Assembly (NCBI RefSeq): GCF_914767665.1
Contig: NC_059501.1
Coordinates: 69,042,798 to 69,106,797, forward strand
Direction: 5' to 3'
Length of the DNA: 64,000 nucleotides
Source: Harmonia axyridis
Taxonomy: Eukaryota > Arthropoda > Insecta > Coleoptera > Coccinellidae
Shown here: piece by piece, positions 8,918 to 22,600 of the stretch
Layout of the letters: every line of letters starts with the position of its first letter
Position numbering within the stretch: position 1 is the first letter of the stretch
Program-made: the position numbers and the translations under genes
The notes under the pieces: generated by a model
Told to the model about the DNA's origin: nothing
Database searches by the model: none
The model's input: only the letters and a program-made list of their open reading frames with translations

Positions 8918-9622
8918 GGACAGCCAGGTCACGCTAAGATTCCTGGAATCATATAGCCAGGGGTCTCTACTGACATGGAAGTGACGTAATACCATGAAGC
9001 AACTGGCCAGTGGACATAAAGTAACTCTATTATGGGTACCGCGGCTCTGTAGAATCGAAGGAAACGAAAAAGGCGATCAACATGCAAAAAAAGGCATCAT
9101 GGTTAACATCTGTTGGTCCTGAGTCCTTCTGTGAACTTGGAAAAGACCAATTTAAGGCAGTGGTCTAACAATTGAAGGGAAACAGTATGAAAATCCTGTG
9201 GACGAACACTCCGGCAAATAAATTTGTGGTGCTTTCACCAACCTATACCAGACAGGTCTTGAAGCTGCCACAAGCTGAGCTTCGTGTAATGGTGGGACTG
9301 CTGACCGAACACTGTCATGAAAATACTTTTCATACCACATGGATAAGTCAGCAGATGAGATCTGCAGGATCTGTGGAAAGAAGGTAGAAACAGCCGAACA
9401 CATAGTGTGCAAATGTCGGGGACTGACTGACGTAAGATCGTCTCACATGGGAAAGTCAGTTCTGGATACACACAAAGTGATAGCCAAGGCTCCTTACGAT
9501 GTCGTCGGTTTCGTTTACAGTATTGACGGCCTCCCTGGGTTCTTATGAATAGGAAGGGTTTAAGAAGAAAATATCAATTTGGTGGCATGCCAACACAGCC
9601 GCATCGACCCCCATAATGAATA
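8918..9622 (+). mobile_element. LINE family A, copy 1: RNase H and C-terminal zinc knuckle
   Basis: The first part reads, with stops, LRFLESYSQGSLLT, then KVTLLWVPRLCRIEGNEKGD. This is an RNase H domain in which the usual WVPGH.GI.GNE.AD has lost its His and Gly. A frame at 9339-9548 continues with DEICRICGKKVETAEHIVCK, a CX2C...HX3-4C knuckle, ending IDGLPGFL and a stop. RNase H plus a C-terminal knuckle points to the I/LOA/R1 side of non-LTR elements. Related copies lie at 47581-47936 and 56277-58816. It sits downstream of the receptor kinase gene. Confidence 0.75.
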
Positions 9623-10468
9623 TGGGTAGAGGTGGGTACATGTTATCCACAAGAAATCTTGTGAATTCAAGCAATAAATAGTTTAAAAAGAGAAATTTAG
9701 AAGCGGTGAGTTCTTACCTTCTACTTAGTCGTTTACTAATATTCCTATTTTATGGAATCTACTTATTTCTAGAGCTCTCAGGAAGGTCTTCAGAACCATA
9801 GAACCATTTCGAATATGAAAATATGGTGAAGGATCTTTAAGTTCTCGCTCTGTCATGCCCCAAATGCGCCCTTCAAAACCACATATGTACCCGTATACAG
9901 TTATGTGGTTTTCAAATGCGAAATAGGCGAATGAATAAACTGGCGCTTAACAGCTCGTTACTTCACGTTAGTCCTTTCTACATTTCCTGCGCTGTATTTT
10001 CAAGCTGACAACTTTTTATAAGCATAAATATTTGGTCTAGAAATTAATAATTAGTTCAATAAAATGAAAACGACTTTCGTATTCATTGATGAGTTTTATT
10101 CTATAAATATATTAACAATATAAATCAGACAAACTATTTACATTAATAACCAATAAAATTTTTTGGTATCGTTATCTTTTCTCTTCATATTACATCTTTC
10201 ACAAATTAATCATTAATCATTCCAAATCACATATACATAATATTAAAAACGAGATATCCTAACTGATTCCGTTGTTTATAAGAACTTATCGAGATTCATC
10301 ATTCGATTAGTGTTGGATATCGTTAAATGTGAGCAAACAAATATATAGTTTATTGAAATTTTCTCAGTCGTTCGTTAGAGTTCTATCTCCTCAAAAATTT
10401 CTGAACACAAACACTCGAATTAAAAACTACCAGTGGCCTTTTTCTCCCAAGGAGAAAATAGAAAATGT
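9623..10468 (-). other. 3' flank and probable 3' UTR of receptor kinase gene
   Basis: No coding sequence is seen. On the minus strand, the first good AATAAA after the stop codon is at 10100-10095, about 370 nt downstream, which would give a short 3' UTR. The UTR end is inference from that single hexamer. Confidence 0.4.
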
Positions 10469-10693
10469 TCACAATTTTTCACCGCTCAAGCTGACCATAT
10501 TGTAGTAAGAGTGGTCAGGAAATCTCTCCAGTTCGATGTAGTCTGTTTCTGTCATCAAGAGCTTTTCCAACAATCCTATGCACTCGCTGAAAGACGGTCT
10601 CTGCTTAGGGTCTTTGTCCCAACAATAATACATGATGTTGTACAGTTCTCTTCTGCAGTGGTCTGGTTTGTCTAGACGATATCCATCTTTCAC
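10469..10693 (-). CDS. Cad96Ca: Cad96Ca terminal exon: kinase C-lobe end and tail
   Basis: 74 codons and TGA. It reads VKDGYRLDKPDHCRRELYNI, MYYCWDKDPKQRPSF, and the tail TETDYIELERFPDHSYYNMV. CW..DP..RP is the conserved Arg motif that closes tyrosine kinase domains. Tyrosines in DYIEL and SYYNM are candidate docking sites. The acceptor is TTTTCCAG before GTGAAAG. It is separated from the previous exon by an 18.3-kb intron. Confidence 0.88.
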   Translation of the reverse strand: MKDGYRLDKPDHCRRELYNIMYYCWDKDPKQRPSFSECIGLLEKLLMTETDYIELERFPDHSYYNMVSLSGEKL

Positions 10694-13600
10694 CTGGAAA
10701 ATCAATATTCAACATATGAGCTCTTCAGGAAGTTTTCAAGGTTAGAATAAACGAGATACAATAATCATTGCTTAATTCTGAGAATATTCTTAATTGGAAT
10801 TCTTATATGTATGAATCTTATAACTATTATAATCTATTTTCACATTGATTTTCGTCTATTTTAACGCCCACAAGCTGGTGACTAAATTTAGGAAATATTG
10901 TTTCTCTTTGATTTTGCAATACGCAATTATTGCGACCATAAAAAGTGAAAAATTTGATAGCTATATTAGTGATGATCGTTTCAAGTTTTCTCCTCGTGAA
11001 ATAAAAATACACAGGAAGCAATAAGTATCTTATATACTTGAACTCAATTAGGTTTATCCAAAAATAATCCAATAAAATCTTTATAGCAACCACTTTTATT
11101 CATTTTATTTTTCGGGAAATATCAGGTAAGTAATTGCGTAATATGATAGGAAGATTAACTTCAATGAACTCGCCCCATCAAGTTTGTTATAACGAGCTAC
11201 ACAAAGCGTGAAGTATAAAGTAAGCTACCGCGATAAAAGATACAAAGTTGTTGGGTTTTTCTAAGAAATTGAACCTTTCGAGCTCGTTCGTGAATTCTTT
11301 GATGGCTTTGGGGAAGAATATCGCGATTATCAAGAAGGATCCTAACAACTTCACCTCGATTATCTGCGAATTTATGAGTCCTGCTCATAGCATTCCATTA
11401 CAGTCCTTTTGAATATAAATATTTTATATATTACCATATACATATAATCAATAGTAATCTTGTCAACAGAATGAAAGACTCAACAAAATATCTCATGATA
11501 AAAATAATGCGATATTTTATTGTACAATTCTGACTTGATCATCTCATTTCATCTAATTGTCTTGAATGATGGATCAGGTCTTCAATTTGTGGAAATACAA
11601 AGGTTGGTTATAGTTAATATAAATAATATATATTTTTTCGAAATAGAAAGAAAAAATTATTAACTTCAAACAATAAAGCATATATAAGGCTATAATCTCA
11701 GTATTAGCAGAGAAAATGTAAATTGTTTTGAAAGATATTCAGAGCAGAAGCGAAAATTACCACGATTCTTCGCAGTAGAAAAATTTTCCATGACTTCACA
11801 ATATTATCGGTAATATGAAGGACTTTCTTTCAAAATATATATTATTCTTTATTGTATATTATATCAATTAGGTTAGAAAACTTACCAAGTCTCCATTTCA
11901 AGTTTTCACACGTAGATTTGTTTTTTATGAAATGGAACTTGACAACGCTGAAGAGTACCATACGGTATTACCTCCTTATAGGTAATAAGTTAAATTTAAT
12001 ATTCAAGGAAAAATATGGAAATACTAGAAAATACTGAAATCGAACAAAAAATTAGGAAAGCATCGACTCAAAGTCAGCATTGGAGCGCTCCTCCATTCAT
12101 TCCTCAATTGTGCTCCTAAAGACCACAAAACAGTAAATCGATTTATATGGTCTCCAAAAATGCAAAGTTGCATTAATGAATGAACGCTCATAAGGTTCTG
12201 AATTATTTTTTCCTAAGATTCTGATACGATCAACACAAAATTATGCATAAAGCATGAAATTTGTATTTACTTCTGAAATCTCAACTTAAACGAATCTTTG
12301 TAACGAAATTATTGAGTAATATTTTCGATACTTTCTTGAGTTTTTGATGAGTCTAATGACGCAATCAACATGAAAACACTATGCTCGAAATGTTTATCTA
12401 TAGATACATGCAAAATATAAACCCAATTGAATTTATTACCATTGAAATATTGGAAGTTTTCGTTCAATATTTCTCTTGAATTTTCAATTTTTCTGAAGTT
12501 ATGATTCTGATTGAAATTTTGAGTTCTCATTTACACCCTGAATCTCAACTGCATTGCTTTTGTACTCATTGAAATATTGGGTAGTTTTTATCGATATTAT
12601 TCATTCATTATTGATATGCGATCAAAATGGAGCTTGAAATTGTTTCACGTACGAATGCATCATCATGATTGAATATGTTGTTTTGTAATGAATAGGAAGA
12701 TTAAATTTCGAATGACCTCATCACAAAAAAAAGTCCTATTCCAATAACGAACTCAATCCGCGGATTTCAAAGTCTAAACCTACTCTGACAGATATTTAGC
12801 TCTTTTCGTTCGGTAGTTATCGTATTTACGTAAGGACTCTTCAATTCGAGTAACACTTACAAAATAGCTGCTCTTTTCAAGATAAAGTTCAAGTATAATA
12901 ATAATATGGTAACTTCATTGAAACCGAAAAAATCATCAAAAAAAAAGGTACTTCGATGAAAATATTTATATATAAGGTGTGTGAATAAGTCTTTCCCGTT
13001 TTTTGTAAGAGATGGCGCCACCAATACTGTGCGAGTATTTAATGGTTACATATGTCACAATCAAAGCTTATTCATCTGTCAACAATTCCACACTAACACA
13101 TTAGTTGAAATTTTTTCGCATCATAAATTTTTGAAATCGTGAAAATGTCGAAATTTGAGCCGAGTCGACGTCATTTGCGGGAAGTTTCACTTTATTGGTT
13201 CAATTTGAAGAAATCTGCTGCCGAGGCGCATCGGTTGCTTCAGGAAGCTTATGGAGAAGGTTGTGTCGATGATTCAAGTGTTCGCGGATGGTTTCGACGC
13301 TTCAAAAGTGGCGATTTCGACGTGGAAGACAAGGAGCGTTCCGGGCGGCCGCAAATCTTTGAAGATCAAGAATTGGCGACTTTGCTTGATGAAGATTCGT
13401 GTCAAACGCAAGAAGAACTTGCTGAAGCATTGGGAGTTGACCGAATAACCATTTCCAAGCGTTTGAAAGCCATGGGAATGATCCAAAAGCAAGGAAATTG
13501 GGTGCCGTACGAACTGAAGCTGAGAGACGTCGAACGGCGTTTTTTCACTTGCGAACAGCTGCTTCAGCGACATAAAAGAAAGGGTTTTCTGCATCGTATC

Positions 13601-16600
13601 GTGACTGGCGATGAAAAGTGGATCCGTTACGATAATCAGAAGCGAAGAAAATCATGGGGACTACCCGGCCATGCACCATCATCGACGGCCAAGCCAAATA
13701 TTCATGGCGCCAAGCTCATGCTCTGTATATGGGGGGACCAGCTAGGTGTGGTTTACTATGAGCTTCTGAAACCGAATGAAAGGATCACAGGCGAGGTCTA
13801 TCGACGACAATTGATGCGTTTGAGCCGCGCACTGCGAGAAAAACGGCCACAATACTCCGACAGGCACGACAAAGTTATTTTGCAACATGACAATGCTCGC
13901 CCACATGTTGCACAGCCGGTGAAAACATAATTAGAAACGCTCAAATGGGAAGTCCTACCCCACCCGCCGTATAGTCCAGACATTGCTCCGTCTGATTACC
14001 ATCTCTTCAGATCGATGACGCATGGCCTGGCTGACCAGCACTTCCATTCCTACGAGGAAGCCAAAAAATGGGTGGATGACTGGATAGAGGCCAAACCGGT
14101 CGAATTTTTTCGCAACGGGATTCGTATGTTGCCAGAAAGATGGGGAAAAGTTGTAGCTAGCGATGGCCAATACTTTCAATAATTCATTTGTAACCATTTT
14201 TTCACAATAAAGGCTCAAAATTTGAAAAAAAACGGGAAGGACTTATTCACACACCTTATATTATAATCAATCTTACACATCTTGTTCTTTTACAAAAACC
14301 CTAATAACAAATTTAAATATACTGAATTCATGAAATGAATATGACGAACTGCAATGAAGTGGCAATCCAAAAGATAGTATATTACTGCAACAGGTTTTCA
14401 ATAAATGAAAAAGATTCAGAAGCCAAGCAATAATGATTTTTGATTAATTGAGTACCTGTTGTTTATGTATTAAGTGTTGTAAAAAAGATGTAGAAAACGA
14501 AAAATATTTTGTACGCCTAATAAAAACAAAAAACTTCAATAACATGTCTGTAATGAATCGAATTGAAATGAAAGAATTTTATTCTGTAATGCCGCTAGGC
14601 GATTAACAGGAAAACTACTTGAAGTAATAGTTTTTGTTAGTTTCGAAGTAGGTACTTTTAGGGAACGAAAACGAATAAAACAATATTTTTCTTGGTCGTA
14701 GCACATCGAAAAAACTCTGAATTATATGAACATCGTAAACACGTATGCGTTTGCACGAAAAAATTTATCTCTTTTAATTTTATTTGCACGAAACACTTCG
14801 TTACACACATCAGGGCGTCATTCTGGGAACTCTCTTCATTCCATTTATTTTTTTCCAATTTCCTCCGTGTTTACAGAGCGACATTATCATAAAAAAGAGC
14901 GTTTAAAAGAGGAGCAGAGATAAGTGGGCCATTCAATGAACGTTGTGCCGACTCGAGATGAACCTAAAACAGCAAATAAGAAGAATAGTACCAACATTTC
15001 CAGCTATAACTTGATTACTAAACGTTCATTCCGATAGTGGATATGAATTTAGTGGCCTATTGTCCTATCTCTCCGGTATTGTCCATCAGATGAACAGGAG
15101 CCTCTGTGAGTGATTATTGTGTAGAGCCGGGTATAATTAAAAATTGAAAAAAAATACGAGGAAAAAACTGGGCTGATTTTAGAAGCTTTTATATTATTGT
15201 TAGCATTCATATTTCACTGCAAGAATCAGACTTTTGTTCTTATTTGGAACTCATAAAACTGCGATACTTTGTTCTGAAACCATATTATCATGAGAAGTAA
15301 TTTTCGCAAGACTAAATGTGCCAAAATTTTTCTTTTAAAATGTTTCACTTCTCTTTTCCCCACATCTAGAAATGAGTAATTCTCAGTAGCATCTGCATCT
15401 AAAAAACCTTCCAACCATCCATTCAAATATTTCATTTCAGAAATGTTCAATAATCAGTTCACCATTTATGAAAATTATCATTGAAAAAACATTTCGAATG
15501 TATTTCTCATATCAAGAAAAAATTCAAATCTTCTGTAACAACAGATCACACTAGATTGAAATTTAGTTTGCATGTGTAAAATAATCATTGGAATATTCAG
15601 GAGGTTTCGAAGAGGCGCATGAGTCGATGCTTTTCTTGAATCTTTTCTCTGTTCATTCATAATTTGTATGGACCTATATGTCTAACTCAATTAACAAGTT
15701 CTGTATCATTGTCAATGATGCCATAGCGTGGCTAAATAATTGTCTTATTAATATGGGGTTTTCCAATAGGAATGAATGTTTATAATGACCACATTTTTTA
15801 TATCACTTTGTGCAGGAGTTTCAATAACTTTTAGAGATTGTTTTATCAGAATCAGTGCTCATTTATTGTGACTACTTAGGGAGATTCAAAATGACATAAA
15901 ATGATATAAAACAAATTTTCTTTACACGCTACAAAAGTACCAGCAGCATAACTGAGCCGTACTTCTTAGGTTTTAATGAAAGTTTTGCATAGACTTTTTG
16001 AACACATGCTGAGATACGACTACGAAAAACATAACTAATAAAGAATCAATTTATTCAGAACCTTTTCTTGTATTCACGTTGAAAAATTGTCGAACACGTG
16101 ATATTAACTTTGAATAACAATATCCCAATTGCCTATTTTGATAATGCATTGTAACATTCCTTTGATTGACAACTTACTCTTTTTTATTCAATTAACAACA
16201 TTTTTTTCTGAAATCTACAAACTTGGTAGTATTAGTGAGTGAATTCCAAAATATTTCGTGAATCCTCAAGTTATTGTTCTGAAATTGAATACCGATTTAA
16301 ATTTCAATCAAAGTAGAATTATTGGAATAAATTTAATCTCAAATCCTTCATCAGATAGAGTAAACAATTGAAACGATTGAAATTTTAATCATTGTTGTTC
16401 GAGAAGTTTTAAAAGATCCAACAAAACAAAAGACAAATTTCGCTATTGCCACTGCGTTTCAAAACGTTCAGAATATCGGTGTTGTTTCCGAAATATTATC
16501 TTTGGAATCGAGGCAAATCTCACGTACCTAATAGATAATTATTTACATGTTACTCAGTACATATTAATCCTCTTAAACTTCATGATAGCAATTCTCGCTT

Positions 16601-19600
16601 AGCAGGTAAAAACAAAGTTTAATCCCCGCCCCCCTTGCTCAACCTGAACAAATATCCATCAGTAACTTTCCTGGGAAGATGAACTTCTCACTCTGAAAAC
16701 CCCTTGTTCTGAAATATTTCCAACGATCAATTCAGGTTTGAGAAGTTCCAGTTGCTGACTTCACATATTCACAAAGAACATCAAACACCCACATGATACA
16801 GACAATGTGAAGTGCGTTCACCGGGAAAATCGAGCACTTAAAATTCCATGCAGTATTGAAATGCCAAAAAGAGTTTTTTGACCGAATATGGAGTTGACGT
16901 AGATGTACACAGAACTTTTTCGATAAAATGACCATCTCTTCAGTGATATTTCCACTTTCCGATAATCAACAAAGTGGTCTGAATACGTGAAGACGGTGAA
17001 GTTTGCATAGTGGGAGCAAATAGAGCATATTTAAGTCTACAGAACGGGGTTCACATCTGAAAAGCATGAAATGTTTTCTCGGTAGGTTTGTATTCCACAG
17101 TCTACTCTCAATACACAGTATTTCAAACTTCCAAACTGCACACCGAATAATAAATCATTTTTTTGGTGAACTGTAATAGTTAACCAATACTCCACTCAGT
17201 ATGTTCAATTTAGAAATAGAGAAAACACTGATCAGAGCCAACTAATTTTAGGGTAAATGTGATCATCAAAGGAGAAGCACTGAAATAATGGTTAGACTTC
17301 CTCATTTTTTCGATGTTTCACTCGAATTTTCCATGGTTCTGACGAGGCTATTCACCACAAAATTCTGCACAAACCTTGGATTGACGATTTTGTATATACA
17401 CGCAAAATTTCAACTTGGTCGGATATGCTGTAACTGAAATATTATATTTTTTATTTTCTATATCATGCTTGGATTGTCTATAGTTCTGATGAGTCTATGC
17501 TCATGAAAATCTTGAAATGGCTCCTCTTCAAATAGGCGCAAAATCTCAACATGATCGGATTTTAACCAAGTCAATAACAGTTTCTTCTTTTTCAATATTC
17601 TTATTTATTTTATTTCCATCTTATATTATCTTCATTCCAATTTCATATAAGATTTAAAAAAGGTTTAAAATTCTCAGTGTTTATCCGATTGTAAATTTCA
17701 ATCATGATCGAAGCTTTTGAAATTTACAAGAAAAACAACATTGAACTACGTTATTTACGGAATCTTGTATTTGATGACGAACGTCATCAGTGAGTCTAAC
17801 CTTATCGTTTGGGCCCTCTCTCAGCTCGAAATTAAAGATAATGTAATGAAATTATTGAGCGACTAGCTTGAAGAACTTGTAAGCGCTGCAGATCTACCTT
17901 GCAGGTAGATCTACCTTACAGGTAGATCTACTAATGTCGATAATAATAAAAGAGACAGAAAGGTTGAGAAAATATGAGTGAAGAAGTGAATCAAAAGAAG
18001 AACTTTACAACACGAGTTGTCGAGGAGCAGTGTGGTCTGCTCTAGTAGATGTCATGCTAGTAGTTATCGCAGAAGCTATCATAGTGAAAATGTGCATAAA
18101 ATTATGTTATCTACTACCAAGGAAACTATCACGAAAGTACTATCATGACTAATGAGAGTACTATCACCGTGAAAATATGAGCCTTTAGTCTTAGAAGGAT
18201 ATAAGGCAGTCATAGTTTAATAGCGGAAGTCTGACTTCGTTTACATGTCTACATTTTTTAGACCTGAAATAAAATTCGAAAGATGAAAGCTGTCTAAGTA
18301 ATTCATGAATAGCTAAATATTGGAATATTTCATAAAAAAATTTAAACGAGTACCGGCACCTATATGTTATTCATCATGAGAAAGAATAAGATAATTTGAA
18401 TGAATGAAGAGCCGGCCTTTGCCTTTGAATTCCTGACCTCCCTAGTAAGCCTATTGAAGAGCATTCCTTTGAATGATCAGCCTGAGTTAGGTTCACTAAG
18501 TGAAAAATTATGCATGGGATGGAATTTGTTCAACCATTTCACGGTGATGCTTACATTTCTCCAAATAATTTCATTTTCGTGGCATGATGATAATGGCTGG
18601 GAGGGTGGGAATATTGTTGGTTTTATTTATGTTCCTATGGGAAGTTCCATATTTCATTCTTAATAATGCTACTGAGGCAAGTTTCTACGTCATAAATATT
18701 TATTTTGAATGCTCAGAATGAAATGAAGTTTTGTTATATGTATTTTAACGAATAGCGAACATAATGTTACCTGATTCTAGTTAAGGCTCGTTCTCCAAAC
18801 CAATCACTCTATAATTTGGTCACAATGTTTATATGTATTTTGAATTAGGAATGGTCCCAGAATATCAGGTTCCCCCCATTCATAATTAATCTGTACTCAA
18901 ACTCGAAACAATAAATTCTGCACAACTTCCAAATTATCTTATTTTAGATATACGCAGAATCTCGACAATTTCCAATCTGTTGTCCCTGAACTATTGCTTT
19001 TTTTTTCTCGATAATCTTAATTATTTTCAGTTCTGGTGATCTGATCATCATCAAATTTCGTATGAAGCACATGACTGTTACTCAAAATCTAAAGACCACT
19101 ATTCATCTTGACGAAATTTTTAATTTTGTTACTATAAAAATGAAATTTTGAACAGAAACATTCGTGGAATCCTCAATCGTATTTTACCTACTAACGAACT
19201 CAACCGCGGCATTCTAGATCTGCACCTATCATGAAAATTTTAAGTTTCTAGGTTTGTTTGTTCAAGACTTATCGACCGATAACGCTACAGAATTGAATTT
19301 GATCACGCATTCGTCACCACTCAACCTCAACATCTGCTATTTATGTATATTTCATTATGCGTAGGTCTAGTGTGCGGACTGAAACTACGTTTTATTTGGA
19401 GATTCTTCTCTTCGCAGAGCTCTGCCTGAGTGGGGCTTAACCTTCAAGCCCTAGTCTATATACAAGAAGGCACACAAAAAACTGACAAGTTGAATATTTT
19501 TGTGAGTATGAGATTTTTTCGGAAAACTCCAACGTAAGTTCGTTTTCATTCAGAGATGGACATCTTTCGATTGCAAATTCGTAGCTGTGTGATAACGCCA

Positions 19601-22600
19601 CTCAAATGGCGGGTTTAGTTTACGAAATCGATTAAGTTACAATGACTTATAAATTAGAGCTTAAAAATAGTGTTTATAATTGAATCATTAGTAGTATATT
19701 TTTCTAATAAAGGGTGTTATTATTATTATAATTGGATAGATGGCTACATCTCAAATAGTTCGACTTTTCGAAAATACAAATTTTTCACGGAGAACAAATC
19801 GTAAAGTAGCAGAATATGAAGAAGGTTAAACTTGCCTAAATATTAAAAAAAAAAGAAGAAGACCTAAACTGTTTACTGGTCATCATTGAGTTAATTGAAT
19901 GCGCCAAGAATATAATTGGTAAGTCATTGAGGAAATAACAACGTTGTTACGATGTTTCCATGGATATGATTTCCAAAGAAGAGCAGAGGTGTAAAATATC
20001 CTTAGAGAAAGAAATGACCAAAATATACGCCAAATCAGTTGGCTTGAATATCAAGATGTTGCCTTGCTTTAGGCGTATTCATTCTGCAAATAACAAAGTT
20101 ATCATCTTGGAGGAAAAGACGGATTTCTCACTGACAATGTGAGATTCAAGGAAAAGGTCAAATTTGCTGATAGAGTTCTAGTAAGGTGATAATTCCAGGT
20201 TTCCTTCTAGCCATCAATTGGATTTCAACAAGCGTATCATAATCGATACCATATCGATGCCGATATAGATGTTCAACGAATTGAACAGTCCAATATATGT
20301 ATAACCGGTGGATGTCAAATGTTTGCAGAAAATGAGTATAAAGAGAGGAATGAGGCAGTAGAGAAGATACTACACCAAGAATTGGCAACTTTATAAGAAT
20401 AAATCTATTCTAAAAAAGTGACATACTACAAGTACTGACCGGAGGCCATCCTAGAAAACAAGCCCTATAACTTTACTGGCATCGTACGGTTTTGACTATT
20501 GAAACAGTTCCTCACAATAGATCAGACATACATATATCTAGTCAATAAACATCAGAAGAGAGCAATACCAAATGAATCAAAAGGAGTTCGAAAAAATTTC
20601 AAAACATAGGGACCTCGAGTTTCAGATGAAGCACCAGTAGGGAATCATATCAACGAGAACTATTCCAATTATCATCCCAACAACTAAAATAGTACCCAAA
20701 ACTTCCAAGAGAAATATCAAGCAACTTGGACTTAGCTGGTATATATGACATAATGCAAAAATATGTTGTTTTAAGTACTGCAAAGATGGAGAGAAAATGA
20801 CTATGAGCCGATGGACAGGTCCAAGGATCGGTGGAGCCACAAGGAAGGGGACCAGAATCTTGATGAAGACCAGAAAAATCACGAGGCTGGACACGACTAA
20901 GCTCCATCCTTTTGATATTTGAAATATCCGGGATTTAGTGAATATTCCCTTAGCGGGGAGTGGGAAAGCTGACTGCGAGGGGTATTTTATCTACCATTCG
21001 TATAGACTAAATTCGGGTATAATAATAACAAGTTTATCCTTCCTTTAAGACACAAGACAAAAGGTATATATGTAGGATCCAATTATTGTTCCCTGTAAAT
21101 GATTGCGATGGTCAACCGGATGCTTGGAGACCTATTAGTTTCTTTTAGTGTCGAGGGCATGACAGTTTCAATTGATTTACAGGGAACGAATTGTTATTGT
21201 ACGTAATGTAAAAAGGATGTGTTATTCTTCGGGGTGTCGAAGATGTGTCATGTCGGTTGTAAATCTTAAGAGACTTACTGGGGTTGGGAAAGTTCGAGAA
21301 CAAGACGGTTGTACCAGATGTGTTACATCTGTTTATCAGGTTCTAGTCCTTCTAGAATATTCGATTTCCAGGAATCCGCGAAGTTCTTTGTGGGCGGTAC
21401 GGCGAGAGGACCGAAAACTTGAAGTATGACGAAGACGTGATAATCCAAGACGTTTCGAGTAATCAACAAACGAGTTAAAGATGAAATTCAGTACCGTAGT
21501 GAGAAACTTGTAATTAAGACGTAATTAAGATCTTCTCAATACTGAGTTTGTACTGTATAATTGTGGCTTTGTAAATAGATGTAAATAATTCAAAAGAGTT
21601 TAATTATTATGATACAAATCCAACAAAGTCATGAAGAAAAAGACGAAAGGCCAGGTAATCGAATCATACCTCTAGAGGATCGATTAACCAAGCCTACATA
21701 TATGATAAATCAACAAGAAAAATATATACGTACAGCGAAATAATAAACGAATGATAAAAATAGAGCATTACATGAGCAAAACAGATACGTTTTCCGCTAG
21801 TCATGTAACTCATATCTAACCTTGTCCTAGTCCTTTGTGCCAAAACTTTTCGGGACATAAATTACAGCAAGGCTCATAAGTAGAACTTCGAACAAAGGAA
21901 GAAAGAGACTACACAATGTACTCCAGTACGTTGAATATAATATATCGTATTCATACAGATATATGACTTCAATCCATTCACACCCCAATTCTCGCACCAG
22001 AGAATCTCGTCCAAATCATTATCAATTCCTCGCATCTCAAATAACTTCCTCATCCTGTGAAGACATTCAAAGTCGTCAATTGTGATGACGACTCGGAGAC
22101 GACTCCATAACATCCTGGTAATTACCCCCCTAAGAAAACCATTAAATACATCAATATCAGTTGAATAATTTCAATTGCGAGAAGCGAATCGGAAAATGAG
22201 CCATCAACACGAATTAATACAATGCGCTCTTGCTGGGGACAATTTAATTAACGAAATAAAGGGAGGGCACGGGCGGCGAATGCAAAATACGCGTGTAAGT
22301 GAAAGGAGGCGGCAAAAATAAAGCAAGAAAGCGAAAAATGATTACGGTAGAACTCTGGGCGAACAGACGGTTTCAAGATCTAAACGATGGTAATCCTGAT
22401 GATATATAGCCGTACTTGAAAACCAATTTTTCAATACGGGGGGAACCGATTTCGGTATATTTTCAGGTGACATGGCTTAGTTTCCGGTATATCGAGATAT
22501 TGACATCGCGTAAGATGATTTATCGCATGTTTTAACCGAGATAATAATTCAGCTTCGGTTACAGCATTTTCGCGAGGAATACCTCCTTATCTTTTCCTTA

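Noticed and set aside
19740..20460. Tc1-like transposase relic
   Set aside because: Scattered basic segments and a possible HTH phrase were seen, but no catalytic motif or alignable block could be defended.
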